From: a virus
IMG/VR virus record: IMGVR_UViG_3300024312_000003
Span: 1 to 64,000 of that record
Reading direction: 5' to 3' (one strand)
DNA: 64,000 bases
The translations under genes and the position numbers were made by a program. Shown here in pieces: positions 10,089 to 18,364 of this stretch; the stretch's first letter is position 1, and every line of letters starts with the position of its first letter. Below the pieces are notes generated by a model, which saw only the letters and a list, made by a program, of their open reading frames with translations, made no database searches and had not been told where the DNA came from.

Positions 10089-10491
10089 TCTTTATCCCTA
10101 CCTTATTTAGAAAATCAGCAACAACAACAGATATCCTTAAGGAAATACTTTTGGAAGTATTGATTGGTTTTAATTCCTCTTCCACCTTGCTTAACAAGAG
10201 TGAGACATCTGTATTTGTGTAGTTTATCTTTCTTCTGTACTTCTTACGAAACTCATCGTCGCTACCGTAGGATAGGTTATCACCATTAATAACCAACCAC
10301 ATACCTGGTTCTATCGTTATTTTCTCTTTATTGAAAAAGAATTTAATTAGATTCTGCTCAACCCCATAGAAGATATAAGGTCTTTCAACGTTTGTGTTGT
10401 TTTTTAGAAAATCTAATACTTGTTCAGGATTTGATCCCGTCGAATCAAATTTAACTGCCAAGACTTGTACTGGTATTGTTTCGAATTGCAT
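10081..10491 (-). CDS. hypothetical protein, 136 aa
   Basis: Start chosen at ATG 10491 (MQFETIPVQV); an in-frame TTG 18 bases upstream lacks a better ribosome-binding site. The protein begins with a beta-rich section (VQVLAVKFD), contains YIFYGVEQNLIKFFFNKEKI and GMWLVINGD, and ends in a helical, weakly hydrophobic C-terminus. The pattern of a short beta domain with 'GMWLVINGD' is often seen in small phage proteins of unknown function. The stop overlaps the small membrane-protein frame downstream, so the two are probably translationally linked. Confidence 0.6.
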   Translation of the reverse strand: MQFETIPVQVLAVKFDSTGSNPEQVLDFLKNNTNVERPYIFYGVEQNLIKFFFNKEKITIEPGMWLVINGDNLSYGSDDEFRKKYRRKINYTNTDVSLLLSKVEEELKPINTSKSISLRISVVVADFLNKVGIKIV

Positions 10492-10532
10492 TTTAGTATT
10501 TATAATCAAAAAAAAAAAATAATAAAGAAAAA

Positions 10533-10562
10533 TATAGGACTGTGAGAAATCACAGTCCTATA
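10533..10562 (-). terminator. intrinsic terminator of NADAR-like gene
   Basis: Stem of 13 perfect pairs (TATAGGACTGTGA with its complement) and a 4-base loop, overlapping the last codons of the gene ending at 10550. On the minus strand it is followed by a long T-rich tract (10508-10532), the classical rho-independent form. Confidence 0.85.
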
Positions 10563-11101
10563 TATCTCATTTTGCATTCATTCCAATAAGACGGAGTCGT
10601 CTTTGTTTTTAAACATTTTCTTATATCTTCCAGTCCTTCTACTAACCAGTCACAATCCTTAACAGGAATGATGTGGTTTTTAGACTCACCAGTTTTCTTA
10701 TCTTGGTATTCGATAACGTAATGATGAGTAAAAGGTAAATCTGATAGACATAGCAATTCTCTCAGCTTTTTATTCTGTAGAATTTTTTGACAATTCGCAT
10801 AAAGGATATCTTCCTTAAAGAAAGGTATCTCGTGCTTTTGAAATGTCTTTCCAAGCTGCTTGGCTTTATAACCGTGCAGCTGTCTAAGATGTTCTATTCC
10901 GTCTTGGATGTGTCCGTACGGGGCTCCGGATTTTAAATAATACCAGAACCCCTCCATAGATTGAAATGGTCCGAAGTAGGGATGCGTGAATGGTGATTTG
11001 TCAAAGTGCGACAACATTCGACCCAACTCAGTCTTTCCCTTACTGTAAACATTAATATGGTTTATACCATCCCTGTCTACAGTTATTTCGGAATCAACCA
11101 T
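10550..11101 (-). CDS. NADAR-like (YbiA/DUF1768-type) putative ADP-ribose hydrolase
   Basis: Start chosen at ATG 11101 because it overlaps the upstream stop (ATGGTTGA), giving a 183-aa protein; longer frames upstream are shadow. The order of motifs fits the NADAR superfamily: LSHFDKSPF (about 30-38, family pattern LSNFxxxPF), FQSMEGFWYYLK (46-57, family pattern SVEHYFQAxK, with E50 as the expected catalytic acid), GYKAKQLGK (78-85), and IXXANCQKILQNKKLRELLCLSD (99-121, family pattern ALxxKFxQNPxLRxxLLxTGD). NADAR enzymes remove ADP-ribose from N-glycosidic adducts, including guanine ADP-ribosylated by DarT2-type toxins, so a counter-defence or NAD-salvage role is plausible. The family call is from motif order only; the role is inference. 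Confidence 0.65.
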   Translation of the reverse strand: MVDSEITVDRDGINHINVYSKGKTELGRMLSHFDKSPFTHPYFGPFQSMEGFWYYLKSGAPYGHIQDGIEHLRQLHGYKAKQLGKTFQKHEIPFFKEDILYANCQKILQNKKLRELLCLSDLPFTHHYVIEYQDKKTGESKNHIIPVKDCDWLVEGLEDIRKCLKTKTTPSYWNECKMRYIGL

Positions 11102-11741
11102 AGTGGACACCAACAGTTGTGCTGGTTGATTCATTAGCCGCCGGGCTGTCGCTGAACGTCTCGACTGGACTAGTCGTTTTATCAATATCAACTTGTTCCA
11201 AGATGATTTGATTAATCTTAGGTTGTTCAACCTCAGGTTTCTGTTCGTTGTTTTCTTTAGTAGAGTAATCCGTGGTAATTGGATTGAGATATTTCTTCTC
11301 AGCCTTTTCAATCTCATCAATGATCGGGAAGGCTTTTGGTTCTTGATATGCTGTATTGACGTCTACCAAGTGAGATACTTCTACAATTTTGTTATTCTCG
11401 AACTGAGCAACGATGATGATGCGGAAGCGTTTTACTTTCAAAAACATCATTGCTTTAACAAAGACTTTCCAAGTCATTGTTTTTCTTAGGAATTCTTTAT
11501 TTAGATTACCGCGTATGCTGGCAATGTCTCTTGGATTGTTTCGATGAATTGCTTCACGTAGAGCATAATCTTTGATATAAGTATACCAAAGCTCATGTCC
11601 CATACCCATTGACAATACTAGCTCTTTGAATAAAGTAGTCAGAACTGTCGGAATGGAGCTAGACTTACCAACACCGCGATCTGGATTATGCAGTAGATCA
11701 CGAAGGGTTTGTTGTTGGAATTTCTTCTTTGCTCGAAACAT
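11094..11741 (-). CDS. hypothetical protein, 215 aa
   Basis: Starts at ATG 11741 with an AGGAAG ribosome-binding site. The N-terminal 120 residues are basic and helical (MFRAKKKFQQQTLRDLL; HNPDRGVGKSSSIPTVLTTL), then a short beta section (FRIIIVAQFENNKIVEVSHL). The last 70 residues are acidic, low-complexity and probably disordered (KENNEQKPEVEQPK). No known family recognised; the GVGKSS stretch is not in a P-loop setting. Its stop overlaps the start of the NADAR-like gene by 8 bases, so the two are translationally coupled. Confidence 0.65.
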   Translation of the reverse strand: MFRAKKKFQQQTLRDLLHNPDRGVGKSSSIPTVLTTLFKELVLSMGMGHELWYTYIKDYALREAIHRNNPRDIASIRGNLNKEFLRKTMTWKVFVKAMMFLKVKRFRIIIVAQFENNKIVEVSHLVDVNTAYQEPKAFPIIDEIEKAEKKYLNPITTDYSTKENNEQKPEVEQPKINQIILEQVDIDKTTSPVETFSDSPAANESTSTTVGVHYG

Positions 11742-11775
11742 TTTAGCTTCCTTAATAAGACGACTAAAGAGTTTA

Positions 11776-12354
11776 TTACTGATTTGTCGAACAATAAACT
11801 ATTCCTCTAACTATGCTTGTTAGAGAAATAATCACTGGAGATAGCGTTCGTAGATTGTGTTCTTCAACTCCATATTCTACATCGTTATAGTTAGCTATAC
11901 ACTCTGTGAAATTTTCAATCGATTTTACAAGTTCCGGTAGTTTACTACTTGGAATATATCTGCCAGAACCATCGATAAATAGTAAATCGAGATATTGATT
12001 TTCTATTTTAACATTATACCTTATTGCATCGTAGGTGGTATATTCAATAATCGAACTTGTTATTGCGTTTAGTTTGCTAATTAGCTCTGTAAAGTTATTT
12101 GAAAAAGTTAGAACCATCAAGATGGATCCTTTCTTAGGATCGTAGTTTTTCAGATCTACACTTGATAGCGATTCTACAGCTTTTACCAAATCTTCTTTCT
12201 TTTGATAATTAGTATATTCGATTGGTGAGCTTTGCGATTCTACATATACACCACTTTCTCTGTAAGGAGTTGGAAGTATAAGATTCGTCACAAAATTGAA
12301 AAATGATTGTTTAAAAATTGCGATCATTTTTGCTAAATTAAAGGTTGTACTCAT
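11776..12354 (-). CDS. hypothetical protein, 192 aa
   Basis: Starts at ATG 12354, first gene of a minus-strand run that begins at the divergent region 12355-12450. The N-terminus has a hydrophobic/aromatic stretch (MIAIFKQSFFNFVTNLILPT) and the rest is alpha/beta with LDLLFIDGSGRYIPSS near the middle. The C-terminus is mildly hydrophobic (LSPVIISLTSIVRGIVY). No catalytic motif recognised; function unknown. Similar small two-domain proteins with no known role are common among phiKZ-like structural genes. Confidence 0.6.
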   Translation of the reverse strand: MSTTFNLAKMIAIFKQSFFNFVTNLILPTPYRESGVYVESQSSPIEYTNYQKKEDLVKAVESLSSVDLKNYDPKKGSILMVLTFSNNFTELISKLNAITSSIIEYTTYDAIRYNVKIENQYLDLLFIDGSGRYIPSSKLPELVKSIENFTECIANYNDVEYGVEEHNLRTLSPVIISLTSIVRGIVYCSTNQ

Positions 12355-12450
12355 GTTTTATACATTTAATGTGAATGTCGATCATGTGCTACATACTACA
12401 TGAGTGATATGTAACTATATACTTTTGTATTATAAGAATTGGAAAAAATC
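12355..12450. promoter_or_regulatory. divergent promoter region
   Basis: A 96-base AT-rich spacer between divergent starts at 12354 and 12451. It contains TATG-type sequences (ATATGTAAC) and a TATATAC/TATTATAA stretch near the plus-strand gene. TATG-like cores are reported for phiKZ late promoters, but such a short motif is frequent by chance here, so this is only an expected promoter location. Confidence 0.3.
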
Positions 12451-12927
12451 ATGTCTGTTAATAACGAAATCGCCAATATGGAAGTATTAGACGATGATCA
12501 AGCGCTAGCTTTTACACAGAAAGCTAGAAGAAAGATTGTTAGTAAAATATTGGAAAAGGGAGAAATCCCTGAAGATAAAGGAGAACAAATAATGTTACTT
12601 CAAGCTCTAGACGGAATGGATAGAGCTGCTCTAGGTAATAAGAGAATTAAAGCGGATGAGAAGGCCAGCGATGCTCTTGGTGATTCGTCTGCTCTCATAG
12701 CGCAAATGCTCACTCAAATGGCAGGTAATGTTAAACTTGCTAAGTCTGAAGATATAGTTGATGTGGAAGCAAAAGACATAACTGCTCCTGCTTTACCAGA
12801 TACAATACCTGATCCGATACTGGTGCCTGGAGAAACAACCATAGGCGCTCCACAATTAGATTATGATTCATTCATGAACAGCATGAACGGTAGAGAAATT
12901 CCACAACTCACCGATGACGATCAATAA
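12451..12927 (+). CDS. hypothetical acidic protein, 158 aa
   Basis: Start chosen at ATG 12451 (MSVNNEIANM), preceded by GGAAAAA; an in-frame TTG at 12439 is less likely. Residues 20-60 contain a basic helical block (QKARRKIVSKILEKGEIPED) followed by LLQALDGMDRAALGNKRIK. The C-terminal half is acidic, proline-rich and probably disordered. The block 'LQALDGMDxxALGxKRI' recalls small proteins in other jumbo phages that I cannot assign. A small-terminase or assembly role is possible but unsupported. A single-gene plus-strand unit. Confidence 0.6.
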   Translation: MSVNNEIANMEVLDDDQALAFTQKARRKIVSKILEKGEIPEDKGEQIMLLQALDGMDRAALGNKRIKADEKASDALGDSSALIAQMLTQMAGNVKLAKSEDIVDVEAKDITAPALPDTIPDPILVPGETTIGAPQLDYDSFMNSMNGREIPQLTDDDQ

Positions 12928-12928
12928 G

Positions 12929-12958
12929 GCATAAAGAGGGGAATTCCCCTCTTTATGC
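12929..12958. terminator. bidirectional terminator palindrome, copy 2
   Basis: A perfect 30-bp palindrome with half-site GCATAAAGAGGGGAA between the convergent stops at 12927 and 12953. The minus-strand TAA lies inside its right arm. Confidence 0.85.
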
Positions 12959-13684
12959 TGTTGCTTTTTTAAAAGCATTCAACATCTTTTTACTTATGCT
13001 GAATACGGAGGTGTCTATTATTTTTAGACCAATTAATGGAGCGATGCTAAGCTCCATTGTTTTAAATGGATTCAGGTTATCCCTTTTGAATTCAGCTATT
13101 TTTTCTTCGCTTGGCTCGCAATCATAATAGAGAGATGGAGCTATAAAAATGACCGCAGGGATCGGCTTTGATACAAGATTATTTTGTTGAATATGCAGCC
13201 AGTCTGCAAAGTCATACTTAATGATCATGCAATAATTTTTCTTTATGAATTCTGGAGTTAAATCATCATTACTCATGCTGATTAATTCAACATCAGAACA
13301 ACCGTGATTTAATTGAAATATGACATCTCGCATTTCTTCAATTTCGTCAGGTTCTAATTCATAAGGAAATATATTCACAGTCAATGGATGACCTAGATTC
13401 TGACCACCTTTCATGTTTTCAATCACAGCTTCTTTTACAGTGGTGTGAATGATTTCAAATGTTTCAGTTATTAAACTAAAGGGAAGAATGTCTGCTGTTC
13501 TCTTTGAATAAAGTTCTTTAAATTCAGAAGCACTTATTCCTGGGAATTTATCGATGAATCTTTTATGATAATCAGAGTTAAGAACATCGACCGCTTTATC
13601 AGCGTCTAAACTTGCGAGCAAACCCATTCTTGTATCTAAAAGACTATCTAGGTCTATGTAGATTTTTGTGTTTTGCTCACTCAT
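12953..13684 (-). CDS. hypothetical protein, 243 aa
   Basis: Starts at ATG 13684 (MSEQNTKIYI). An alpha/beta protein with an early IYIDLDSLLDTRMG segment that looks superficially like a HAD or nuclease acidic strand, then KGGQNLGHPLTVNIFPYEL and a hydrophobic strand PAVIFIAPSL. The C-terminus is amphipathic and basic (FSISKKMLNAFKKATA). It heads a tight run with the next two genes (spacings of 1 and 10 bases). The DLDSLLDTR motif alone is too weak to name an enzyme. Function unknown. Confidence 0.6.
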   Translation of the reverse strand: MSEQNTKIYIDLDSLLDTRMGLLASLDADKAVDVLNSDYHKRFIDKFPGISASEFKELYSKRTADILPFSLITETFEIIHTTVKEAVIENMKGGQNLGHPLTVNIFPYELEPDEIEEMRDVIFQLNHGCSDVELISMSNDDLTPEFIKKNYCMIIKYDFADWLHIQQNNLVSKPIPAVIFIAPSLYYDCEPSEEKIAEFKRDNLNPFKTMELSIAPLIGLKIIDTSVFSISKKMLNAFKKATA

Positions 13685-13685
13685 G

Positions 13686-14150
13686 TTATTTCTTTTCCAT
13701 GCTTTCCAATATATCTTTGTAAAAGATAATCAGGAGAACAAAAGTAACCAGCCATTTATTTCTTTTAAGAGCATCTTCAACTTCTCTCTGGCTTGGTAGT
13801 CTGTCGTTTATTTCTTTAGGAATGAGAGACTGCGTTTGCTCTTCCTCAGAAACAGTCATTGAATGACAGAGAATATCAATCATTGCATCTTGATCAAAAT
13901 TACCACTGTTGAACAATGTCTGAAATCTAATGGTGGTGTTAAGAATGTAATCTCTATTAACCGCAGCGCTGAACACAGAATCAACAGTTGTACGAAGACC
14001 GATTGCGCTTGGGATCAGATAAAGATTTAAACCACAAGCACTGTTTAAAAGAAAGGCTTGTACTTTATTTCTCACATCACCAATGTAAGTTTCAATGGTT
14101 GATTTGTGTGCTGAAACAATGCAGTCTCTTAGAAAATCATTAAGTTCCAT
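13686..14150 (-). CDS. hypothetical protein with C-terminal membrane segment, 154 aa
   Basis: Starts at ATG 14150. Mostly helical. Residues about 129-145 are hydrophobic (WLVTFVLLIIFYKDIL) and end in a charged tail (ESMEKK), which suggests tail-anchoring in the inner membrane. The stop lies one base upstream of the next gene's ATG, so they are co-transcribed and probably translationally coupled. No family recognised; a structural or lysis-associated role cannot be distinguished. Confidence 0.6.
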   Translation of the reverse strand: MELNDFLRDCIVSAHKSTIETYIGDVRNKVQAFLLNSACGLNLYLIPSAIGLRTTVDSVFSAAVNRDYILNTTIRFQTLFNSGNFDQDAMIDILCHSMTVSEEEQTQSLIPKEINDRLPSQREVEDALKRNKWLVTFVLLIIFYKDILESMEKK

Positions 14151-14160
14151 TATTGTTTCC

Positions 14161-14847
14161 TTAATTATTAAGTAGTGTGTTTCTTAAATGCATTGCTGTA
14201 AGATACGAACTAAGTGTAGTGGTAGCTTTGACTTTGGTGCCCAGTTTATCCAAATAACTCAAACTAACACCGCCGGTTTTATTGATAGAGTCATTCATCG
14301 CATTAAAACCATTCAAATCACCACCGCGATACTTTATCAATTCAGTGATTGTGTCGTCTAGTTGCAATGCTGCTAGAATCTGAAGTTCTGGATAGGATAT
14401 CTTACTTCCTTTAGACGAACCTGTGGGTTGACCAGTCATGTGATCAATTGAACGATTATCTTCTGGAATACTGATCTTTTTAATCAGGAGCTGTGCTTGT
14501 CTACGAAGCGGTAGATCTACTACTAAATATTTTTTAGTAGTTAGGAATCTACCATTGCCTTTAGGATCTTCCATCCATATCTTCTCAAAGAACTCATGGC
14601 CTAGTTCCTCAGCAATTTTCAAATTGTTATCTATTGAGATTTTTTTATCTGATAGATTAGGAACAATTATGGCTAATCTACTTTTGCCAGTAGCAATATC
14701 TTGCATCAATTGATCGAAGGCAATATCGTCAAGAGACTCAAATAGATTTTTATAAATCTTTGTATTTTCACTACCTGGTAGTAATTTTTCAATATGGTCG
14801 ATTATGAACTTTTCGACTATTTTTCTATTGGACATATTCATCACCAT
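14161..14847 (-). CDS. hypothetical protein, 228 aa
   Basis: ATG codons at 14847, 14841 and 14835 are all in frame near the start; GGTGATG lies between them, so the true start may be 14835 (MSNRKIVEKF). The protein is mostly helical with a short beta section (SRLAIIVPNL), a basic stretch (LPLRRQAQLLIKKI), a Gly/Ser-rich linker (MTGQPTGSSKGSKI) and a C-terminal helical domain. The pattern of a 'KSRLAIIVPNLSDKKI' strand and later helices is not one I can assign. It belongs to the 12.9-15 kb minus-strand run. Confidence 0.6.
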   Translation of the reverse strand: MVMNMSNRKIVEKFIIDHIEKLLPGSENTKIYKNLFESLDDIAFDQLMQDIATGKSRLAIIVPNLSDKKISIDNNLKIAEELGHEFFEKIWMEDPKGNGRFLTTKKYLVVDLPLRRQAQLLIKKISIPEDNRSIDHMTGQPTGSSKGSKISYPELQILAALQLDDTITELIKYRGGDLNGFNAMNDSINKTGGVSLSYLDKLGTKVKATTTLSSYLTAMHLRNTLLNN

Positions 14848-14872
14848 TGATTTTAAGACATAACATTAACAT

Positions 14873-15304
14873 TCATGTCTTTGGAATGAATAGATAGTTT
14901 TTAACGTTTCTTTTCTTTAGCTCACTTAACATGTGTTGTGTACCTGGACTTACACCATCCCAAATAAGAAATGCTAAATTGACAACTTTAGACATCTCTG
15001 TATTTCTTATACTTCCGGCTGATTTACCATAGTAATCCCAAAAAGCCCGATAGTAGAAACAAGGTAAATTGTGTTTCTTACAAAACTCAATTATTAAAGT
15101 ATCTACTCCCGGTGCTTTTCCAGACACAAAACAAAAATCTCGACCTTTTAGATATCTCAAAACACCCAACATCTTCTTCTCGAAGTAATCCCAATCATTA
15201 TAGGATCTACTACCAGCAACAAGAACTCGATATTGAAAACTATCTATTAATCGGTCTTCTATGTTAACGCCTTCTCGTTTTCTTTCTGGCGGCGGCCCTT
15301 GCAT
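14873..15304 (-). CDS. SLOG-fold protein, YspA/DUF2493-like, about 144 aa
   Basis: The domain runs from RVLVAGSRSYNDW through FVSGKAPGVDTLIIEFCKKH to FLIWDGVSPGTQHMLSELKK. The GSR, SGxAxGVD and G(T/S)xxM motifs are those of SLOG-superfamily nucleotide- or ligand-binding proteins such as YspA and DprA. The in-frame ATG at 15304 is taken as start; it overlaps the upstream gene by about 40 bases, and an ATG at 15337 is an alternative. The longer reading to 15421 has no ribosome-binding site and adds unrelated sequence. SLOG proteins are proposed to bind nucleotide-derived signals, sometimes in conflict systems. Here it sits among unknown small genes; function is not established. Confidence 0.75.
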   Translation of the reverse strand: MQGPPPERKREGVNIEDRLIDSFQYRVLVAGSRSYNDWDYFEKKMLGVLRYLKGRDFCFVSGKAPGVDTLIIEFCKKHNLPCFYYRAFWDYYGKSAGSIRNTEMSKVVNLAFLIWDGVSPGTQHMLSELKKRNVKNYLFIPKT

Positions 15305-15503
15305 TCTGTTTGTGTGATGATTTTGCTTTGCGTGCATACTTACTAGGCTTATCTTCAAAGTCACCAGACTGACAAGGAGATTCAGGATCCGGCAAATCTT
15401 CAATTTCCAAGTCGGATTCATCCTGTTTAATGTGTGATTGTGCTTGTCCTGTATTCATAGCTACCGCAGCCATTGTTGCTAGTCTTAGAAGTTCAGATCG
15501 CAT
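15264..15503 (-). CDS. small basic/acidic protein, 79 aa
   Basis: Starts at ATG 15503 with AAGTAAA upstream. The middle is acidic (QDESDLEIEDLPDPESP) and the C-terminal 25 residues are very basic (KYARKAKSSHKQNARAAARKKTRRR). A strong nucleic-acid-binding tail in a disordered small protein suggests DNA or RNA contact. It overlaps the SLOG gene, so the two are probably co-expressed. No family recognised. Confidence 0.55.
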   Translation of the reverse strand: MRSELLRLATMAAVAMNTGQAQSHIKQDESDLEIEDLPDPESPCQSGDFEDKPSKYARKAKSSHKQNARAAARKKTRRR

Positions 15504-15532
15504 TTTACTTGTGATCGGTTAAAAGTATGTAA

Positions 15533-15563
15533 AATAAAAGAGGGGAATTCCCCCTCTTTTATT
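15533..15563 (-). terminator. terminator palindrome, variant copy
   Basis: Stem of 13 perfect pairs (AATAAAAGAGGGG with its complement) and loop AATTC, between two minus-strand genes. It keeps the GAGGGGAATTCCCC core of the family but has AATAAAA instead of GCATAAA at its outer edge. It terminates the gene ending at 15562, whose stop codon lies in the hairpin. Confidence 0.8.
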
Positions 15564-15879
15564 ACGTCTTGAATTTAGGCAAATCAAATTCAACAATACT
15601 AGGAATGACGCTTTCTTTCAAAAGCTTCTCCCATGTACGGTTATCGCCACCATCCACAATACAAAACCTCTCAAAGGGAGCGGCTTTTGGAGCATCCGCT
15701 AGTGTCAGTCTGAGCGCTCTATTTACAAGAAAACGCTTATGACCACTCTCGACATTATGGACATTTGGATCTAGAAGCTTTTGCCATCTTTTTGGTTCAG
15801 AGTGACCAGCTTCAGCCATTAGCTTGTCAACGACGGCTATTGGATCTATTGATTCTTCTACGTTTGATAATTCATTCAT
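15562..15879 (-). CDS. hypothetical protein, 105 aa
   Basis: Starts at ATG 15879, directly after the stop of the RecA-like gene (TAAaATG), so the two are translationally coupled. It has an acidic helical N-terminus and a C-terminal segment with ERFCIVDGGDNRTWEKLL. It could be an accessory protein to the ATPase by position alone. No domain recognised. Confidence 0.6.
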   Translation of the reverse strand: MNELSNVEESIDPIAVVDKLMAEAGHSEPKRWQKLLDPNVHNVESGHKRFLVNRALRLTLADAPKAAPFERFCIVDGGDNRTWEKLLKESVIPSIVEFDLPKFKT

Positions 15880-15880
15880 T

Positions 15881-17359
15881 TTATTCGACGATTACTACGC
15901 CAGTTGTTTCTGTTGAAATTTGTCCTACAGTCAATGGTTTGATTGTAGGTGATTTAATTTTTGATCTTTGTTCTTCGGTGAACCAATATGGAATATATTG
16001 ACCAACACGCATTTTAAGAAGATCCATGGTACTCAAAAACGGAGTGTTGTTAGTACCTTCAAGAGCCCACCAACCTCTAGTGTTGAGAAGAATCTTCCAA
16101 TCATAACCTAGAGCTATCAGATCATCGTAGAGTTGCTTAGGTGTGCACATCAGTTCTTCAGGAATATGGTGCCATAGATCATTAATCTGACACATTTCTG
16201 AAGTGATGTTCAGAGCCCTTCGCAATTCTGGGTGAGCATCAATTTTTCGACGAACAGTTGTTCTAGACAGCTTGATATCTGGCAAAAGAGATAGGTAATA
16301 GTTTTGAAGAGTACCTTCAATGCCGTACCTGTCTGTTGACTTGATATAGTGAAACTCAGTCAAGCTTGGAAGTACCCCGTCTTGCTGTGAAACAATTAGT
16401 TTCATAGCCATGCCCGAAGGACCAGACTTACTTCTGAGTTGACGAATTGTCACTTCGTTTAGATCTGTGTCACCTTTGAGATCGTCGTCAGAATCTCGAG
16501 GATATTCTGGCGCTTTGGTGGTATCGTTACGAAGAGGAGCAGCGTTATAGCAAAGCCAACAATTGTTCATCACAAAAGTGAACTTTTCCGGAACACCTTT
16601 GAGCTTAACACCTTGAGGAATGTGTTGTAGTTTCTTAGGAGCAGGTGCTCTAGGATCCATATTGAACTCAGACCCGATGTGTGCAGTCATCAGTGTGTAT
16701 GAGTATGTACCGCCAGATAGCGCAGGGATCTCCATCAAGAATCGATTCTTTTGAAGACCTTGACGCATTGATACTGTGTTAGCACCAGATTCACCAAGAC
16801 TGTTTTCGTCCTGCATCTTAATGACGTCTTGAGTGACGAATTCACTAAGTGAATCGATCTCAGAGAAAGACGGCATTGTAATTTCTAGATTACCGGTCTT
16901 TTCACGATTCCAAAAAGGAGTCTTAACGGTGTACTTAACCGCGTTCTTCTTTTTGTCATTCATGAATTCTTTTAGAATATCAAAGTATTGATCACCTTGA
17001 TAAACTGTCTTATCAGTAATGGTCCACCGACCTGATTCCAGAATATCTTCACCACCGAATTCTTCAATATTGGCAATCATCCTCTTGAGATGCCATTCAT
17101 GGATGTTAATCTCGGTGTCGTAGGTATTACCCATTGATCCAACGATTCTCGACATGGCGGTAAACGACATGTAGTGCATTACGGTGGATTTAAAGTTATT
17201 ACCAATACCAACCACACCAGTTAGAAAACCAAGACCACCATTGAGAATACTCTCCCCGTGTCGTCCAGTCACATATGTACCTGTCGGAATATCGAGACAG
17301 GCGCCTACGTTAATCATCACCTTTATTGGTGGGGCTGCTTTAAAAGGATTAATTAGCAT
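15881..17359 (-). CDS. RecA/UvsX-like ATPase, 492 aa
   Basis: Start ATG 17359 has a strong AAGAGGAAAG ribosome-binding site. A Walker A-type loop GVVGIGNNFKST lies at residues 48-59 (K57, S58), followed by a helix (VMHYMSFTAMSRI) and YDTEINIHEWHLKRM at about 79-93, where RecA/UvsX proteins carry a strand and a conserved acidic residue (YDSEFG in T4 UvsX). A later section QLRSKSGPSGMAMKLIVSQQ may be a DNA-facing loop. T4 UvsX has 391 residues, so this protein is longer. It is first in a minus-strand unit with a 105-aa coupled gene. A DnaB-type helicase role is an alternative, because the window also carries a separate DnaB-like gene with the same NFK(S/T) loop; recombinase is preferred but not certain. 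Confidence 0.6.
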   Translation of the reverse strand: MLINPFKAAPPIKVMINVGACLDIPTGTYVTGRHGESILNGGLGFLTGVVGIGNNFKSTVMHYMSFTAMSRIVGSMGNTYDTEINIHEWHLKRMIANIEEFGGEDILESGRWTITDKTVYQGDQYFDILKEFMNDKKKNAVKYTVKTPFWNREKTGNLEITMPSFSEIDSLSEFVTQDVIKMQDENSLGESGANTVSMRQGLQKNRFLMEIPALSGGTYSYTLMTAHIGSEFNMDPRAPAPKKLQHIPQGVKLKGVPEKFTFVMNNCWLCYNAAPLRNDTTKAPEYPRDSDDDLKGDTDLNEVTIRQLRSKSGPSGMAMKLIVSQQDGVLPSLTEFHYIKSTDRYGIEGTLQNYYLSLLPDIKLSRTTVRRKIDAHPELRRALNITSEMCQINDLWHHIPEELMCTPKQLYDDLIALGYDWKILLNTRGWWALEGTNNTPFLSTMDLLKMRVGQYIPYWFTEEQRSKIKSPTIKPLTVGQISTETTGVVIVE

Positions 17360-17466
17360 TCTTTCCTCTTTATGAGTAAAGTGAGTGTTCGTATCAATAT
17401 ATAGAAATATCTAGTAATTTTGTGACATATCTACTCTACACCTATCGCTTAGAATAGGAACATCAC
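17360..17466. promoter_or_regulatory. divergent promoter region
   Basis: A 107-base spacer between divergent starts at 17359 and 17467. It holds ribosome-binding sites for both genes (AAGAGGAAAG on the minus strand, ATAGGAA on the plus strand) and a central AT-rich stretch (AATATATAGAAATATCTAG) where promoters would be expected. No conserved motif confirmed. Confidence 0.3.
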
Positions 17467-18315
17467 ATGAAACACATATCCGTTAATATTCAAAAGACTG
17501 CTCAAGAAGAGCTTTTTACTGCTTGCAATAAGATTGCTTTAGAGTCCTATACCGAAGGTATAGGTATGGAATTTTTTACTGAGAACTTTCAGATAGTAGC
17601 GACAAACATTGAAAAGGTGTTTGACAACAGCTTCGATTTGATAAAAAACTTGTCAGTAACTAAGTTTCTTAAAAACTATACATTTGAATCACAAGTAAGT
17701 AAGATAAATTACGCAGCTATTGATCAGATAAAAATCACAATACCTGAAGGATTTACTGGCAATGCTAAAGAGTATTGTCAAGAATTAATAAAACAAGTAA
17801 GTCACGTATCCACTATCACAACCCAGGTAATACTGCCTTTTAATCAATACATCAGCTCTCTTATATCTGATAAGGATTTTGCAAAGGCATATAAGTCTAA
17901 ACCAGTGTACCTGCATGACAGAGATGCCAAAAGAGAAGAGATGAATAAAACCATTTCTAAGTATTTTGGACACGGTACTCTGTCTTCTGGTAAATTGTCA
18001 CAGCACTATCATTCAGGTGTCGAAGTTGCTGAAACAGACATACTGGTTGGTGAACTCAGCGATTCATTAGGCACTACCGACGTTGTTTCTATTCGTAAGA
18101 TGGTTACTGATTCTGTGGATCTAATTAACGCACTTCAAGATCTTGTATCTAAGAATCAAATAACAAATCTATCTGATTCACAGAAGAGACTTCTTGCTGA
18201 AATGTGCACAACGATTGCTAGGGAAATTGAATTCTATGCAATAACTAGATATCGTGCTGATTCCTTCATCAATACTTTTGCAAAAACAAAAGAAGCTGTA
18301 AAGAAGATTCTTTAA
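17467..18315 (+). CDS. hypothetical protein, 282 aa
   Basis: Starts at ATG 17467 with ribosome-binding site ATAGGAA. Almost entirely helical (EELFTACNKIALESY; DSVDLINALQDLVSKN; AEMCTTIAREIEFYAITRY), without membrane segments or catalytic motifs. The composition resembles internal head or scaffold-like phage proteins, but nothing specific shows this. A single-gene transcription unit ended by the hairpin at 18322. Confidence 0.6.
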   Translation: MKHISVNIQKTAQEELFTACNKIALESYTEGIGMEFFTENFQIVATNIEKVFDNSFDLIKNLSVTKFLKNYTFESQVSKINYAAIDQIKITIPEGFTGNAKEYCQELIKQVSHVSTITTQVILPFNQYISSLISDKDFAKAYKSKPVYLHDRDAKREEMNKTISKYFGHGTLSSGKLSQHYHSGVEVAETDILVGELSDSLGTTDVVSIRKMVTDSVDLINALQDLVSKNQITNLSDSQKRLLAEMCTTIAREIEFYAITRYRADSFINTFAKTKEAVKKIL

Positions 18316-18321
18316 GGACAT

Positions 18322-18356
18322 AAATCCCATTTCGCCTTTTGAGCGAAATGGGATTT
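18322..18356. terminator. bidirectional terminator hairpin, distinct stem
   Basis: Stem of 14 perfect pairs (AAATCCCATTTCGC) with a 7-base loop, between convergent genes ending at 18315 and 18365. The stem is unlike the repeated family but it is still followed by TTATGC. Confidence 0.8.
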
Positions 18357-18364
18357 TATGCAGT

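Noticed and set aside
12355-12450. TATG cores as phiKZ-type late promoters
   Set aside because: A four-base motif is expected by chance several times in AT-rich spacers; I could not find a longer shared consensus between divergent regions.
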